Positions 1 to 7,969 are shown, counted from the stretch's first letter. The stretch: DNA of 20,042 bases from DATDMG01 sp036518955 (GCA_036518955.1 DATDMG010000487.1:1-20042), one strand, 5' to 3'. Notes: generated by a model not told the origin, from the sequence alone. Numbers and translations are program-made.

Positions 1-19
1 GTCGCGCAGCCCGCCGCGC

Positions 20-868
20 TCACGGGTCACAGTCCTCGGCCGCGCGACGGGCGAAGAGTTCCTCGGCGGCCTTGCCCAGCGGCGTCCCCTCCACCGGGCG
101 CCCGTCGACCTCGCTCACGTGCTGGACGTCCCGGGTCGAGCTGGTCAGCAGCACCTCCGGGGCACCGGCGAGGTCGGCCGGGTGCACCGCGTCCTCGATC
201 ACCGGCAGCCCCTCGTCGGCGGCCCACTCCAGGAGCAGCTCGCGGGTGATCCCGGCGAGGCAGCCGGAACTGAGCGGCGGCGTCACCAGCTCGCCGTCCC
301 GCTCCACGACGACGTTCGACCCGGTCCCCTCGCACAGCTCCCCGCGGGTGTTGGCGAGCAGCGCCTCGTGCCCGCCACGCCGGCGGGCGGCCGCGAGGGC
401 GACCACGTTCTCCACGTACGAGGTGGACTTCACGCCGGCGATCGGGGACCGCTCGTTCCGCGACCAGTCGACGCTCACCGCCCGGATCACGGCAGGCCAC
501 GGTGCCGCCGCCGCAACGGCCACGATCAGGGTCGGTCGGACAGCGCCCCGGTCCGAACCGAGCGGGCCCGGACCGCCGGTGACGGTGATCCGCAGGCGAC
601 CCAGCGGCACCTGCCCGGCCTCCGCCAGCAGGTCGGCGACGGCCGCCCGGACCTCGGCGTCCGGCGGGCACGGCAGCTCCAGCACCTCGGCCGAGCGGAC
701 CAGCCTCCGCAGGTGACGGGTCAGCGCGAACGGGACGCCGTCGACCACCTTGCACGTCTCGAACACGCCGTCACCCACCGTGACCCCGTGGTCGGTGGCC
801 GCGATCCACGCGTGCGGTGCCGGGACGACCCTGCCGTCCACCCACACCATGGTCTGGCCCGCGGCCAT
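20..868 (-). CDS. class IV PLP aminotransferase (aminodeoxychorismate lyase / branched-chain aminotransferase type)
   Basis: A 282-residue fold-type IV PLP enzyme, the usual length for PabC, BCAT and D-amino-acid aminotransferases. Seen: N-terminal strand MVWVDGRVV, the DHGVTVGDGVFET motif (residues 26-38), the PLP lysine in GVKSTSY (K147), and the signature ELCEGTGSNVVV (177-188) followed by TPPLSSGCLAGITRE. The KSTSYVEN...CLAGITR pattern is typical of actinobacterial PabC-like proteins, which release pyruvate from 4-amino-4-deoxychorismate to give p-aminobenzoate for folate, but BCAT-like transamination cannot be excluded from sequence alone. Cytoplasmic. I chose the ATG at 868 because GGGAGG lies 6-7 nt upstream. 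The frame stays open to 979, but that extension is Arg-rich and unlike the family. It lies downstream of the leftward membrane-protein gene, 126 nt away, so it may be cotranscribed. The family is certain and the substrate is not. Confidence 0.9.
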   Translation of the reverse strand: MAAGQTMVWVDGRVVPAPHAWIAATDHGVTVGDGVFETCKVVDGVPFALTRHLRRLVRSAEVLELPCPPDAEVRAAVADLLAEAGQVPLGRLRITVTGGPGPLGSDRGAVRPTLIVAVAAAAPWPAVIRAVSVDWSRNERSPIAGVKSTSYVENVVALAAARRRGGHEALLANTRGELCEGTGSNVVVERDGELVTPPLSSGCLAGITRELLLEWAADEGLPVIEDAVHPADLAGAPEVLLTSSTRDVQHVSEVDGRPVEGTPLGKAAEELFARRAAEDCDP

Positions 869-937
869 CCTGCCTCCCGAGGAGTTGCCGACCTCGCGTC
901 CGAGTCTGCCCCGGTGGGAGCGGTTCGCGCGCCGGCC

Positions 938-960
938 CCGCCGAACAGACCGCCGAACAG
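938..960. repeat. short tandem direct repeat, 11 bp x2
   Basis: CCGCCGAACAG occurs at 938-948 and again at 950-960 in the 126-nt gap between the membrane-protein stop and the aminotransferase start. This looks like a small slippage duplication in non-coding DNA. No function is evident. Confidence 0.5.
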
Positions 961-994
961 CAGGATCAGCAGGCGACACCTCGACCGCCCCGCG

Positions 995-1519
995 TCAAGG
1001 ATGGTCCCGATCGGCGTCCTCCTGCTCACCGTCCCCGTGGTCGTCCGAGGCCTGTTCCCAGCCGACGTTGGCGACGATCGCCGCGACGGGCGCGATCAGG
1101 GTGGCCAGCACCATCACGATCGCGACCGGGAACGGCGAATGCGGCCGGACCGCCAGCCAACTGACGACGACCAGAGCCAGGCAGCAGCCCATCATGATCG
1201 CGTACGCCCGTAACCGGACCCTGGGGGACTGGCTGGAGGGCACCCTCACCCGGACGTCCCGCAGCGGTGGCACCGGCCGGTACGGCGGGATGTCAGGCCC
1301 TGGCTGGAACCGGGGACCCTGCCGGATCCGCCCCAGCACCCAGACCGCATCGACCGCGGCGACCAGGGCCACGGCGGCGAAGAGCACCGTCATCGCCAGC
1401 GATCCTCGCGCCAGCGACGTCCAGGCGGCCGACACGGCCACCACCAGCCCGAACCCGGCCAGCGCCAGGCGCGACCGCAGCGGGCTCCGTGCGTGGACCG
1501 GTTCGTCTCCGCTGCGCAT
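995..1519 (-). CDS. four-helix membrane protein, DUF6343-like N-half and DUF3099-like C-half
   Basis: A 174-residue small membrane protein of unknown function. Residues 1-70 read like the actinobacterial DUF6343 family (EPVHARSPLRSRLALAGFGL, then two helices around 18-36 and 40-62). Residues 105-160 carry another helical pair (AYAIMMGCCLALVVVSWLAV and VAIVMVLATLIAPVAAIVAN) resembling DUF3099, where an R-Y-x-x-MG start and a final AN are usual. A Pro-rich loop (68-90) joins the halves and the tail is acidic (DDHGDGEQEDADRD). The ATG at 1519 has GGAGG 7 nt upstream, so this start is well supported. It lies between the PQQ-lipoprotein gene (112 nt upstream) and the aminotransferase. Family assignments are from memory of consensus patterns. 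Membrane location is sure and the role is unknown. Confidence 0.75.
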   Translation of the reverse strand: MRSGDEPVHARSPLRSRLALAGFGLVVAVSAAWTSLARGSLAMTVLFAAVALVAAVDAVWVLGRIRQGPRFQPGPDIPPYRPVPPLRDVRVRVPSSQSPRVRLRAYAIMMGCCLALVVVSWLAVRPHSPFPVAIVMVLATLIAPVAAIVANVGWEQASDDHGDGEQEDADRDHP

Positions 1520-1555
1520 GCGCCTGCCTCCGACTTGATGATCCGGACGGGAGTT

Positions 1556-1583
1556 CCCCGACAGGGGATTACCCCGACAGGGG
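1556..1583. repeat. paired 12-bp palindromic repeats CCCCGACAGGGG
   Basis: Two exact copies of CCCCGACAGGGG (1556-1567 and 1572-1583) are separated by ATTA, giving a 16-nt period. Each copy is itself a CCCC/GGGG inverted repeat. They lie 37-64 nt upstream of the membrane-protein start, in the only gap between it and the PQQ lipoprotein gene. They could be an operator read by a dimer pair or a GC-rich terminator doublet. Confidence 0.6.
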
Positions 1584-1631
1584 GCATGTCACCGAGAGTG
1601 CCGCGGGCCCGTGCCCAGCAGGACGCGGCGG

Positions 1632-3080
1632 TCAGCGGATCCGTACCGACGTGACCCCCGCCAGGCTGGGGACCAGCACCCGGTCGCCGACCAGAGTCGG
1701 GGAGGCGAACCGGTTCGCGGACCCGACCCGGGCGCTCGCCAGCTCGGCCCCGGTGTCCTCGGCCAGGGCGTGCAGGGTGCCCGCGGCGGGGGCGAGCGTG
1801 AACACCGTGCCGCCGCCGAGGACCGGGGACCCGTTGACCGGCCGCGGCGCCCGCCAGCCCGCCGTCAGGCTGCGCGCACCCACGTCGACCCGCAGCACGC
1901 CGTCCGTGCACGGCAGGAACGCGGCCTGCCGTCCGGCGTCCCAGGCGCCGCCCCCGAACCCGCGGCAACCGTGCACCTGCGCGACCTGGCCGCCGATCCC
2001 GCCGAGCCTGGTGGCGTCCAGGAGGTAGACGTCGGCGGTCTTGCCCGAGATCAGCACCCGGTTGCGGTCCAGCAGCAACGGGCCGGAGGACCCCAGGTCG
2101 GCGTCCTCGGCGTTCTCGCTGCCCCAGGTGGACGGCGCGAAGAAGTCCAGCCGCCGGCCCAGGTCGGGCGCCAGGCGCAGGACCGAGTCGCTGCCGTCGT
2201 AGGGGTCCCCGGTGCGCTCGCCGTTGCCGACGGCGACCCAGACGTCCCCGACCGCGTCGACGGCGACCCCGGACGGCGCCCAGATGCCGCCCTCGCGACT
2301 GGTCGGCACCTCGTAGTGGGTGGTCGGGCCGTCACCGGTCACCGGCGTCGCGGTCAGGTATCCCACGTAGTTGCCGCAGTCGCCGTCCAGGCCGCCGAAC
2401 GGCACGTAGACCCGGCCGTTCGCCACCGCCAGTGCACCGCGCTGCTGCTGCGCGGTCCGGTCCCGGTTCGTCACGTCGAGCGAGGTGCGGCGACGGACCG
2501 CCCCGGTGGCGGCGTCCAGGGCGACCAGGTCGTGCCGCGCGCCCGTGGTCTCGGCGACCACGAACACCTGGCCGGACGCCGCGTCGACAGCGGGGGTTCC
2601 GGTGATCCCCAACGGGTCGATGTTGCCGCAGGGCAGGTCGTGCCGGGGCACCGGGGTGCCCAGCGAGGCGTGCCAGCGGACCACCCCTGTGGCCAGGTCG
2701 AGGGCGTACACGCTGTCCTGCTCGGTGGCGGCGACGACCGTCCCGCCCAGGACGAGCGGCTGACCGTAGACGGCGCCGTCCAGGGTCGCGTTCCACTCGA
2801 CGGCCAGGGTGTGCGTGGCCGGCACCCCTGCCGCGGCTCCGGCGCGATCGAGGGTGCCGTGGTAGGTGGGCCAACCGGGCGCGGCGCCCGTCGAGGATGC
2901 GGGCCGGAGCGACGACCCGGTCGACGGCGACGACCCGGTCGACGAGAGGCCGCCCGAGCGACCCTCGGCCGAACCCACCCAGGTCGCAGCGGTCGAGGTC
3001 GGGGCTCGGACGTCGCCACCGCACCCCGCGAGCGCCAGGCTCGCCGCGAGCGCCCCGAGAGTGCATGCCTGCCAACGCAT
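1632..3080 (-). CDS. secreted lipoprotein with PQQ-type beta-propeller
   Basis: A 482-residue exported lipoprotein. The signal peptide MRWQACTLGALAASLALAGC ends in a lipobox with Cys20, followed by a Ser/Thr/Gly-rich linker to about residue 75. The rest is made of PQQ/quinoprotein-like blades. The recurring pattern hydrophobic-ALD-x-ATG-x-hydrophobic-RW is visible in VYALDLATGVVRWHASLG, LVALDAATGAVRRRTSL and LHALAEDTGAELASARVG. No dehydrogenase cofactor or calcium ligands are recognisable, so this is more likely a BamB-like or binding propeller than an enzyme. Start: ATG 3080 places the lipobox correctly, and the upstream open frame to 3248 is Arg/Pro-rich junk. No Shine-Dalgarno is seen, which fits a leaderless message. 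It diverges from the VWA lipoprotein gene, and the two may share regulation. Ligand unknown. Confidence 0.85.
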   Translation of the reverse strand: MRWQACTLGALAASLALAGCGGDVRAPTSTAATWVGSAEGRSGGLSSTGSSPSTGSSLRPASSTGAAPGWPTYHGTLDRAGAAAGVPATHTLAVEWNATLDGAVYGQPLVLGGTVVAATEQDSVYALDLATGVVRWHASLGTPVPRHDLPCGNIDPLGITGTPAVDAASGQVFVVAETTGARHDLVALDAATGAVRRRTSLDVTNRDRTAQQQRGALAVANGRVYVPFGGLDGDCGNYVGYLTATPVTGDGPTTHYEVPTSREGGIWAPSGVAVDAVGDVWVAVGNGERTGDPYDGSDSVLRLAPDLGRRLDFFAPSTWGSENAEDADLGSSGPLLLDRNRVLISGKTADVYLLDATRLGGIGGQVAQVHGCRGFGGGAWDAGRQAAFLPCTDGVLRVDVGARSLTAGWRAPRPVNGSPVLGGGTVFTLAPAAGTLHALAEDTGAELASARVGSANRFASPTLVGDRVLVPSLAGVTSVRIR

Positions 3081-3087
3081 GGTTCGC

Positions 3088-3116
3088 ACCGTACGCCGGG
3101 GCGGATCGGCGGTCGA
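3088..3116 (-). promoter_or_regulatory. candidate promoter for a leaderless PQQ-lipoprotein mRNA
   Basis: On the minus strand, TCGACC (3116-3111), a 17-nt spacer and TACGGT (3093-3088) are followed by 7 nt and then the ATG at 3080. Transcription would therefore begin at or next to the start codon, in line with the missing ribosome binding site. The -35 box matches only 4 of 6 consensus bases, so the call is tentative. Confidence 0.35.
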
Positions 3117-3205
3117 CCAACGCGGCAGGCCGGGCCGGCCGACCTCGCGGTGCGCCCGCCCCGGGTGCCACGGGTACCGGCCGGACGGCGGGGACCGCGC
3201 CCCGC

Positions 3206-3288
3206 CGTGACCGGGCCGAATCCCGATGCTCGCCGATTCGTGACCCACGGCTCCGAAAGGTCACGCGACCGCCCACCATTCGGTCACG
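3206..3288. promoter_or_regulatory. cluster of four GGTCACG heptamers between divergent lipoprotein genes
   Basis: GGTCACG occurs in forward orientation at 3259-3265 and 3282-3288 and inverted (CGTGACC) at 3206-3212 and 3239-3245. The middle two form an inverted pair with a 13-nt spacer. The first forward copy also begins a smaller inverted repeat, GGTC-ACGC-GACC. All lie in the 290-nt region between two genes transcribed away from each other. This looks like a multi-site operator, but the regulator is unknown. Confidence 0.45.
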
Positions 3289-3370
3289 TCTCGATCACCA
3301 CGTCTTCCGTTGCCGCAGGTCCCCTGCGTTTCATGAACTCCGTCGAGGACATCTCTCGGGGAGGACGTCG

Positions 3371-4933
3371 ATGTCCGTACGGACGAGGATCCCGGTCACA
3401 CTGATCACCCTGTTGGCCGCCGGCCTGCTCGTCGGCGGTTGCGGGAGCTCCGGACCCGGCGGCGGGGTAGCCACCGGCGGCAGCGGATGGCACGGCTCCG
3501 GGTCCCCGGGCGGCGGGTCCCCGGGCGGCGGGTCGGTCGCGGTGCGGGCGCCGGCCGGGTACGCCTCGGCGCACCCGGCCCGCTCGGACGGCGGGCCGGA
3601 CCGTCCGCCGGCCGAGGCCGACCCTGCCCGTACCCCGGACTCGACCTTCGCCATGGACGTCGACAGCGCCTCGTACGGCTACGCCCGCCGCCAGCTGGAG
3701 CAGGGGCTGCGCCCGGCCCCGGACACGGTCCGGCCGGAGGAGTTCGTCAACGCGTTCCGGCAGGACTACCCGCAGCCGTCCGGTGACGGCTTCACGCTCA
3801 CCCAGGACGGCGCCCGGCTCCCTCCGGAGCACCACGGTTCGCCGGAGGGCGACATCCGGCTGCTCCGGATCGGCCTGCAGACCCGGGACGACGGGCCCGA
3901 CCGCCCGGACGCCGCACTCACGTTCGTGATCGACGTCTCCGGCTCGATGGGCGATCCGGGCAAGCTCGACATGGTGAAGCGGGCCCTGCAGTCGTTCCTC
4001 GATCAGGTGCGGCCCACCGACTCGGTGGCCATCGTCACCTTCGACGACCAGGCGCACGTGGTGCGGGCGATGACGCCCGTCCGCGAGCGCGCCGACCTGC
4101 GCGCCGCCGTCGACCGGCTCGAGGCGGGCGGCGACACCAACCTGGAGGCCGGGCTCGTCCAGGGCTACCGGGTGGCGCGCCAGGGGTTCCGCCAGGGTAT
4201 GACCAACCGGGTCGTCCTGCTCTCCGACGGGCTGGCGAACACCGGCGACACCGAGGCGGCCCCGATCCTGGACCGGGTCCGCGACGAGGCCGCGAAGCAG
4301 ATCACGTTGCTCGGCGTCGGCGTGGGGAACGACTACGGCGACCGCCTGATGGAGCAGCTCGCCGACCACGGCGACGGCTTCGTGGTCTACGTGAGCGACG
4401 AGGGAGCCGCCCGGCGGACCTTCGTCCAGACCCTGCCGGCCGCCCGCTCGGTGCGCGCCCTGGACGCCAAGGTGCAGGTGACGTTCGACCCGCGGACCGT
4501 CGCCGGCTACCGGCTGATCGGGTACGACGACCGGGCGCTGGCGTCCACCGACTTCCGCGACGACCGGGTGGACGGCGGCGAGGTCGCCGCCGGGCACAGC
4601 GTCACCGCGCTGTACACGGTGCGGCTCCGGGACGGCGCCCGCGGACAGGTCGCCCACACCCAGCTGCGGTGGCAGGACCCGCACACCCGTGCGGCCGTGG
4701 AGACCGGCGCAGAGGTCACCGTCGCCGACCTCGACCGGCGCCTGGACCAGGCGGGCGCGCGCCTGCAGGTGTGCTACGCCGCAGCCTACCTCGCCGAGCG
4801 GTTGCGGCAGAGCCGGCACGGCTCGGAGGTGTCCGCCACCTACCTCGCCCGGATCGCGGACGCCGCCGCCAGCACGACCGAGGACGACGCGGTGCGTGAG
4901 CTGGCCCGGATGATCCGGAACGTCCCGGGCTGA
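3371..4933 (+). CDS. YfbK-like von Willebrand factor A domain lipoprotein
   Basis: A 520-residue surface lipoprotein. The signal peptide ends in lipobox LVGG with Cys24, and a Gly/Ser/Pro linker (about 25-60) follows. A vWF_A N-terminal domain (about 90-170, beginning TFAMDVDSASYGYARRQLEQG) precedes a VWA domain (about 183-360) and a DUF3520-type C-terminal domain (about 380-518). This is the domain order of E. coli YfbK. The metal-dependent adhesion site is complete: DVSGS at 188-192, T256 in GGDTN, and D286 in LLSDG. It should therefore bind a divalent cation and a protein ligand outside the membrane. The start at ATG 3371 is set by GGGGAGG about 6 nt upstream. It diverges from the PQQ-propeller lipoprotein, and both are anchored extracytoplasmic binding scaffolds. 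The partner cannot be told from the sequence. Confidence 0.9.
   Translation: MSVRTRIPVTLITLLAAGLLVGGCGSSGPGGGVATGGSGWHGSGSPGGGSPGGGSVAVRAPAGYASAHPARSDGGPDRPPAEADPARTPDSTFAMDVDSASYGYARRQLEQGLRPAPDTVRPEEFVNAFRQDYPQPSGDGFTLTQDGARLPPEHHGSPEGDIRLLRIGLQTRDDGPDRPDAALTFVIDVSGSMGDPGKLDMVKRALQSFLDQVRPTDSVAIVTFDDQAHVVRAMTPVRERADLRAAVDRLEAGGDTNLEAGLVQGYRVARQGFRQGMTNRVVLLSDGLANTGDTEAAPILDRVRDEAAKQITLLGVGVGNDYGDRLMEQLADHGDGFVVYVSDEGAARRTFVQTLPAARSVRALDAKVQVTFDPRTVAGYRLIGYDDRALASTDFRDDRVDGGEVAAGHSVTALYTVRLRDGARGQVAHTQLRWQDPHTRAAVETGAEVTVADLDRRLDQAGARLQVCYAAAYLAERLRQSRHGSEVSATYLARIADAAASTTEDDAVRELARMIRNVPG
3500..3529 (+). repeat. 15-bp tandem duplication in the lipoprotein linker
   Basis: GGGTCCCCGGGCGGC is repeated exactly twice (3500-3514, 3515-3529) and begins a third time. 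It encodes GSPGG units in the flexible linker just after the lipobox cysteine. Such in-frame slippage repeats can alter linker length without harming the protein. Confidence 0.7.
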
Positions 4934-4967
4934 CCGGAACAGCACGACGACGCCCGTCCCCGGGGCC

Positions 4968-5009
4968 CGGCGATCCGACGGCCGGGCCCACGGCGATCCG
5001 ACGGCCGGG
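4968..5009. repeat. 19-bp direct repeat between convergent genes
   Basis: CGGCGATCCGACGGCCGGG is present exactly at 4968-4986 and 4991-5009 with CCCA between. The first copy, together with the two preceding C bases, can fold as CCCGGC/GCCGGG (4966-4971 with 4981-4986). It fills most of the 91-nt gap between the VWA lipoprotein and the GT-C gene. Confidence 0.8.
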
Positions 5010-5019
5010 TCGCCGGCCG
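5002..5019. terminator. probable bidirectional terminator hairpin
   Basis: A 7-bp perfect stem, CGGCCGG (5002-5008) with CCGGCCG (5013-5019), has a GTCG loop. It sits between the stops of two convergent genes (4933 and 5025). There is no T-run on either side, as is common for actinobacterial terminators. Confidence 0.55.
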
Positions 5020-5024
5020 CCCGG

Positions 5025-6374
5025 CTACGGGTCGTGGTCGACGACGAGGGACCGGTCCGGCGACGGCCGGGCGACCGCTGCCATCGCGGCGCGCTCGCCA
5101 GCTGCCGGAGCCGGCTGCGGCCGCTCCCGCGGCGCCACCCGCGCCACCAGGCGCCGCAGCGGCGAGGTGATCCGGGCGAGGAGCCCCGGCGCCAGCAGGG
5201 CGCAGCCGATGATCGTCGCACAGATGGCCAGGCGCAGCACGGCCAGGGTGGTCGGTCCGAGCGGCAGGTAGCGGCTGGCGAACAGTGCCCCGCAGACGGC
5301 CCAGGTCCAGACCGGGACGCGGCGACCGGGCCGGACCTGCAGGTCCCAGATCAGGGTCCCGACCAGGACGCTGGCCGTGTAGTAGCTGTAGACCTGCGGG
5401 TCGAGGGCGATCCGCGTCGCCGCGGCGATCATGACGGCTGCCCGCCATCGCCCGCGCCGGACGGCGAGCACGCCCAGCAGCAGGCCGATCGCCAGCTGGG
5501 CGGGCCGGTCCCACCACGGGGTGGCGTCAGTGACCCCGAGCAGGCGCAGCGAGGACGACGCCGCGTTGGGGATCCGGAACGCCGCCGCCCGCAGGGTGCC
5601 GCGGTCGGCGAGCAGGAACGGCAGCGCGGCCGCCACCACCGGCACCACGGCCCGGGTCAGCGCCGGACGCCGGGAACCGGCGGGCAGGCCGCCGATCACC
5701 GGGAGGAACGCCAGTGCCCACGGCTTGGACAGGGTCGCCATGGCGAGCAGCCAGCCCGCCGCGCCGGGCCGGCCGCGGGTGACCGCGTGCACGGCGGCAG
5801 CCGTGCACGTCAGGGCGAGGACGTCGTCCAGGTGTCCGAACCCCACCGCGAGGTCCGCCCAGGCGGGGAAGAACGCCAGGGCCGCCAGCAGGAAGCGGAC
5901 CCGCAGCCGGGACCGGTCGGCGGACCGGCCCGACCCCGCCGCGGGCGCCCCGCGCTCCACCAGCACGAGCACGGCCAGCCCGGCGCAGGCCATTCCCAGC
6001 CGGGCCAGGTCGAACCCGTCCGCGCGCCGGAGGAGGACGGCGGGAGCCGCCGCCACCAGGGACAGCGGGCCGATCTGCACGTCCGGGTGCCAGGCGTAGA
6101 CGTGCAGGCCGCACGGCTGGATCCCGCGCGGGTACTGCAGGCAGAACAAGGATCGCGCACCGGTCGCCACGAAGTGCCACGACTGCCCGCCGTGCCGGGC
6201 GAAGACCGCGACGCACGCTCCCAGCCACACCGCCGCCACCGCCACGTGCGCCTGGCGCCGAACCGGCGCGGCCACCCTGCTGAGCCACCCGACGGACGAC
6301 CTCCCCGCTCCGACCCCCTGCACGCGGGTGAAGCTACGCCACTCGACCCGAGCACCGCGCCCTGGCCCGGACAT
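5025..6374 (-). CDS. multi-membrane GT-C glycosyltransferase, GT87/DUF2029-like
   Basis: A 449-residue integral membrane protein with about ten hydrophobic helices. Features of polyprenyl-phosphate-sugar-dependent GT-C enzymes are seen: an extracytoplasmic loop after helix 1 ending AWHPDVQIGPLSLVAA (the place of the YPP motif of the family), GHLDDVLAL followed by a helix and LSKPWALAFLP, and a C-terminal DPQVYSYYTASVL segment. In GT87 enzymes the donor is polyprenyl-phosphomannose and the product a mannosylated glycolipid or polymer, but neither is fixed here. The start is uncertain. ATG 6374 lacks a clear ribosome binding site, and the frame runs back to 6557 into the divergent gene. The C-terminal 30 residues are Ala/Pro/Arg-rich and cytoplasmic. 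It diverges from two GT-B enzymes, which suggests one glycan pathway. Confidence 0.75.
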   Translation of the reverse strand: MSGPGRGARVEWRSFTRVQGVGAGRSSVGWLSRVAAPVRRQAHVAVAAVWLGACVAVFARHGGQSWHFVATGARSLFCLQYPRGIQPCGLHVYAWHPDVQIGPLSLVAAAPAVLLRRADGFDLARLGMACAGLAVLVLVERGAPAAGSGRSADRSRLRVRFLLAALAFFPAWADLAVGFGHLDDVLALTCTAAAVHAVTRGRPGAAGWLLAMATLSKPWALAFLPVIGGLPAGSRRPALTRAVVPVVAAALPFLLADRGTLRAAAFRIPNAASSSLRLLGVTDATPWWDRPAQLAIGLLLGVLAVRRGRWRAAVMIAAATRIALDPQVYSYYTASVLVGTLIWDLQVRPGRRVPVWTWAVCGALFASRYLPLGPTTLAVLRLAICATIIGCALLAPGLLARITSPLRRLVARVAPRERPQPAPAAGERAAMAAVARPSPDRSLVVDHDP

Positions 6375-6403
6375 TTGCGCCCGCTCGCAAGCCTGGTTAG
6401 CGT
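6375..6403 (+). promoter_or_regulatory. candidate promoter for the tandem glycosyltransferases
   Basis: TTGCGC (6375-6380), a 17-nt spacer and TAGCGT (6398-6403) lie 22 nt before the GTG at 6425. The start of the spacer also forms an inverted repeat with the -35 (TTGCG/CGCAA). It abuts the divergent GT-C start, so the two genes share very little intergenic DNA. Confidence 0.4.
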
Positions 6404-6424
6404 CGGGGGCCGGGTGGAGGACGG

Positions 6425-7969
6425 GTGGCTGGCGGCCCGGTGGCGGCGGTCGAGGTGAGGGCAGTGGACGGACGATCGACCGCGACGGGTGCCGACGCGG
6501 CCGGAGGGCGACCGTGCCTGGTGGCCGTCTCCGGCAGCCTGGCCCGCCACGACGCACGCGTGCTCAAGGCGGCCGGCACCGCGGCGGCCGCCGGGTACCG
6601 GGTGGTGGTCGTGGCACCGTCGCCGTCCGGCCGGCTGGAGGAGGAGGACCGCGGCGGGTGGACCCTGCTCGAGGTTCCGGTCGCAGATCGGGCCCGGCAG
6701 GCCGCCACCAGGGCGCGCACCCTCGGCCGGCTCGGGTACCGGGACGCCGAGCAGGCGCGGTCCGCGCGCGCGGCGCTGGAGGCGGCGGTGGCCCGGGCCA
6801 CCGCCCGCCCGCTCCACGTACGGCTGCTGCGCGCGCGGGGGTGGCTGGTCACCCGGCGGACCGTGGTGATGCGGTACCGGCAGACCCGGCGGCTCTGGGC
6901 CGAACCGTGGGCGCGGCCGGTGGTCCGCCAGGCGCTGCGGTTGCCGTCCGTCCGTGACTGGCGGCGACTGGTCCCGGAGTCGCTCGACCTGGACGAGGCC
7001 TTCGCCCCGGTGATCGAGGCCCTCGATCCGGACCTGCTGCACTCCCACGACGTCCAGACCGTCAACGTCGTCGCCGGGATCGCCGCCCGGGCCGCCGCGC
7101 GCGGCCGGACCGTGCGCTGGATCTATGACGCCCACGAACACGTCCCCGGGCTGACCACGTACTCTCCCGACCGACTCGCCGGGTTGATCGAGCTGGAGAC
7201 GGCGTTCATCCGGCAGGCGGACGGCGTGCTGACGGTCTGCGAGCCGATCGCCGACGACCTGTGCCACCGCTTCGGGCTGGCGCGCCGTCCCACCGTGGTG
7301 CTGAACGCCCCGCGGTTGCCCGACCCGGGCTCGCCGACGCCGGTCGGCGGGCGGAGTCTGCACGTGGACGCCGGGCTGGCGCCGGACGTCCCGGTCGTCG
7401 TCTACAGCGGCAAGCTCGACCGCGACCGTGGGATCGACGACCTGGTCGGCGCGTTGGCGCTGCTGCCACCCCCGGTGAGCGTCGTCCTGATCACCGACCG
7501 TAGCGGATCATACCTGAACGCCGTCCGTGCCCGGGCGGCCGCCAGCGGCTGCGCGGACCGGCTGCGGACCGTCGGATACGTGCCGCCGGCCGACCTGGTG
7601 GGGTACCTGTCCGAGGCCGCGGTCGGGTTCGCCGGGTTCAGTCGGATCGGCAACCACGAGGTGGCTCTGCCGAACAAGTTCTTCGACTACCTGCACGCGG
7701 GGGTTCCGATGGTGGTCAGCGACCTGCGGCTGCTCGGGCCGTTGGTGCGCGAGCTCAGGGTGGGGCAGGTGTACCCGTTCGGGGACGCGCGGGCGCTCGC
7801 CTCGGTGATCGCGCTCGTGCTGCGGGAGCGGTCCCGGTTCCTGCCGGCCCTGCGGGATCCGCAGCTCCGGCGCACCTACTCCTGGCAGGCCCAGGAGCCG
7901 GCGCTGCTGGACCTGTACCGGCAGGTGCTCGCCGCACCGGCCGCCTCGTCGGTGGGGAACGCCCGGTGA
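6425..7969 (+). CDS. GT-B fold glycosyltransferase (GT4-like), first of a tandem pair
   Basis: A 514-residue soluble glycosyltransferase. The N-terminal Rossmann domain starts near PCLVAVSGSLARHDARVLKAA (about 30-50). It has a 100-residue helical, Arg-rich insertion and the HSHDVQTVN motif (206-214), then IYDAHEHVPGL and TVCEPIADDL. The donor-binding half begins at VVVYSGKLDRDRGIDDLV and carries PNKFFDYLHAGVPMVVSD (about 415-433), equivalent to the GT4 EX7E region though without two clear glutamates. It would transfer an NDP-activated sugar to a surface glycan precursor on the cytoplasmic face. The start is GTG 6425, with GGAGG 4 nt upstream. GTG 6455 or 6464 (after a GAGGTGAGGG stretch) would also fit and removes only a low-complexity leader. 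It overlaps the next gene by GTGA. Sugar and acceptor unknown. Confidence 0.85.
   Translation: MAGGPVAAVEVRAVDGRSTATGADAAGGRPCLVAVSGSLARHDARVLKAAGTAAAAGYRVVVVAPSPSGRLEEEDRGGWTLLEVPVADRARQAATRARTLGRLGYRDAEQARSARAALEAAVARATARPLHVRLLRARGWLVTRRTVVMRYRQTRRLWAEPWARPVVRQALRLPSVRDWRRLVPESLDLDEAFAPVIEALDPDLLHSHDVQTVNVVAGIAARAAARGRTVRWIYDAHEHVPGLTTYSPDRLAGLIELETAFIRQADGVLTVCEPIADDLCHRFGLARRPTVVLNAPRLPDPGSPTPVGGRSLHVDAGLAPDVPVVVYSGKLDRDRGIDDLVGALALLPPPVSVVLITDRSGSYLNAVRARAAASGCADRLRTVGYVPPADLVGYLSEAAVGFAGFSRIGNHEVALPNKFFDYLHAGVPMVVSDLRLLGPLVRELRVGQVYPFGDARALASVIALVLRERSRFLPALRDPQLRRTYSWQAQEPALLDLYRQVLAAPAASSVGNAR

Noticed and set aside
1611..3404. Very long open frame on the plus strand opposite the PQQ lipoprotein
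   Set aside because: It mirrors the codon bias of the real gene on the other strand. The product is Arg/Gly/Pro/Val-rich with no domain, while the minus strand has a lipobox and propeller repeats.
3284..5221. 645-codon minus-strand open frame across the VWA gene
   Set aside because: A high-GC shadow: the plus strand carries complete VWA motifs and a ribosome binding site.
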